A DNA stretch of 5,018 nucleotides from DASXBA01 sp046729895 (GTDB taxonomy: Bacteria; Actinomycetota; Thermoleophilia; Solirubrobacterales; Thermoleophilaceae). Location: positions 1 through 5,018 of the forward strand of contig JBKPHP010000201.1 of the NCBI GenBank assembly GCA_046729895.1, written 5' to 3'. This document shows positions 4,935-5,018 of this stretch, piece by piece; positions within the stretch are counted from its first letter, which is position 1; each line of letters opens with the position of its first letter. A model generated the notes under the pieces. The model was not told the DNA's origin. It made no database searches and saw nothing but the letters and a program-made list of their open reading frames with translations. Made by a program: the position numbers and the translations under genes.

Positions 4935-4942
4935 TAGGAGCG

Positions 4943-5018
4943 AGCTCCCCCCTGCTTCCGACACTCTCGCCGGCGGGTCGTTGCCGAAGGACCCGTGTCG
5001 GCGGGAGCCAGCCGTCGG
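4943..5018. other. Right flank of the insertion, with a bulged hairpin
   Basis: This is chromosomal sequence that was contiguous with 3505 before insertion. CCGACA/TGTCGG (4958-4963 and 4996-5001) and CGGGTC/GACCCG (4974-4979 and 4990-4995) stack into one stem with a 10-base bulge on the left side and a 10-base loop. No gene is visible before the window ends. It may be a terminator of a gene further right. Confidence 0.4.

Larger units (their letters stand above)
3506..4942 (+). mobile_element. IS110-family insertion sequence, complete, about 1.44 kb
   Basis: The element contains a 245-base structured leader, one DEDD/serine transposase and a short right end of 38 bases. The ends are set by guide matching, not by terminal inverted repeats, which IS110 elements lack. 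The right-end sequence ATAGGAGCG (4934-4942) recurs in the leader at 3669-3677. The left-end sequence CCGTCACTG (3505-3513) is complementary to CAGTGACGG at 3690-3698. Both agree on CG as the shared core (3506-3507 and 4941-4942). A one-base shift (GC core) is not fully excluded. The structured RNA lies on the 5' side of the transposase, which fits the IS110 rather than the IS1111 subgroup. The element sits 125 bases past the hydrolase stop and interrupts no recognisable gene. It looks intact and possibly active. Confidence 0.8.

Noticed and set aside
3669..4942. ATAGGAGCG on both sides of the transposase as a target-site duplication
   Set aside because: It would leave only about 75 bases before the transposase and cut through the RNA structure. 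The left copy sits in a loop exactly where the left-donor guide belongs, and the left-target and right-donor matches point to 3506 as the true end.

Overview
The window is high-GC DNA with GC-rich third codon positions, GTG starts and short convergent or coupled genes. This suggests an actinomycete-type (Actinomycetota) chromosome, but nothing here fixes the genus.

Layout, left to right. (1) 2-382 (+): the C-terminal end of RmuC, cut by the window edge. (2) 413-643 (-): a probable small zinc-ribbon protein convergent with rmuC. (3) 668-1707 (+): a two-gene metal-resistance operon. A CadC-type ArsR sensor with four well-placed cysteines overlaps by 4 bases a short six-helix cation efflux protein with a Cys/Asp/His tail. 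A -10 box placed for leaderless transcription and a palindrome lie directly in front. (4) 1758-1806: a GC hairpin between convergent genes. (5) 1811-2123 (-): a small gene whose coding signal runs through two reading frames. It is a 57-aa ORF too short for most gene callers, followed in another frame by a zinc-knuckle C-terminus, so it is either frameshifted or two joined ORFs. Its ribosome binding site lies in a hairpin. (6) 2124-2459: a divergent intergenic region with short repeats. (7) 2460-3380 (+): an alpha/beta-hydrolase. (8) 3506-4942: a complete IS110-family insertion sequence of about 1.44 kb. (9) 4943-5018: the right flank of the insertion.

The most notable item is the IS110 element. 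Its 245-base leader before the transposase folds by hand into a 5' stem-loop and two consecutive internal-loop hairpins, the architecture known for IS110 bridge RNAs such as that of IS621. Three predicted guides can be matched by eye to the DNA they should read: left target (AGAGTGCCG), left donor (ATAGGAGCG at the right end) and right donor (CCGTCACTG at the left end, complementary to CAGTGACGG). The right-target guide is only partly matched (GAGCT). All agree on a CG core and fix both IS ends and the pre-insertion target. The two loops share the same geometry: a 3-nt lead, a 9-nt left guide, a 12-nt apex, then the right guide.

The metal operon would work by derepression: metal binding releases the sensor from the operator, and sensor and exporter are translated together. 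The hydrolase has no visible link to its neighbours. The IS110 element inserted just downstream of it without breaking a recognisable gene.
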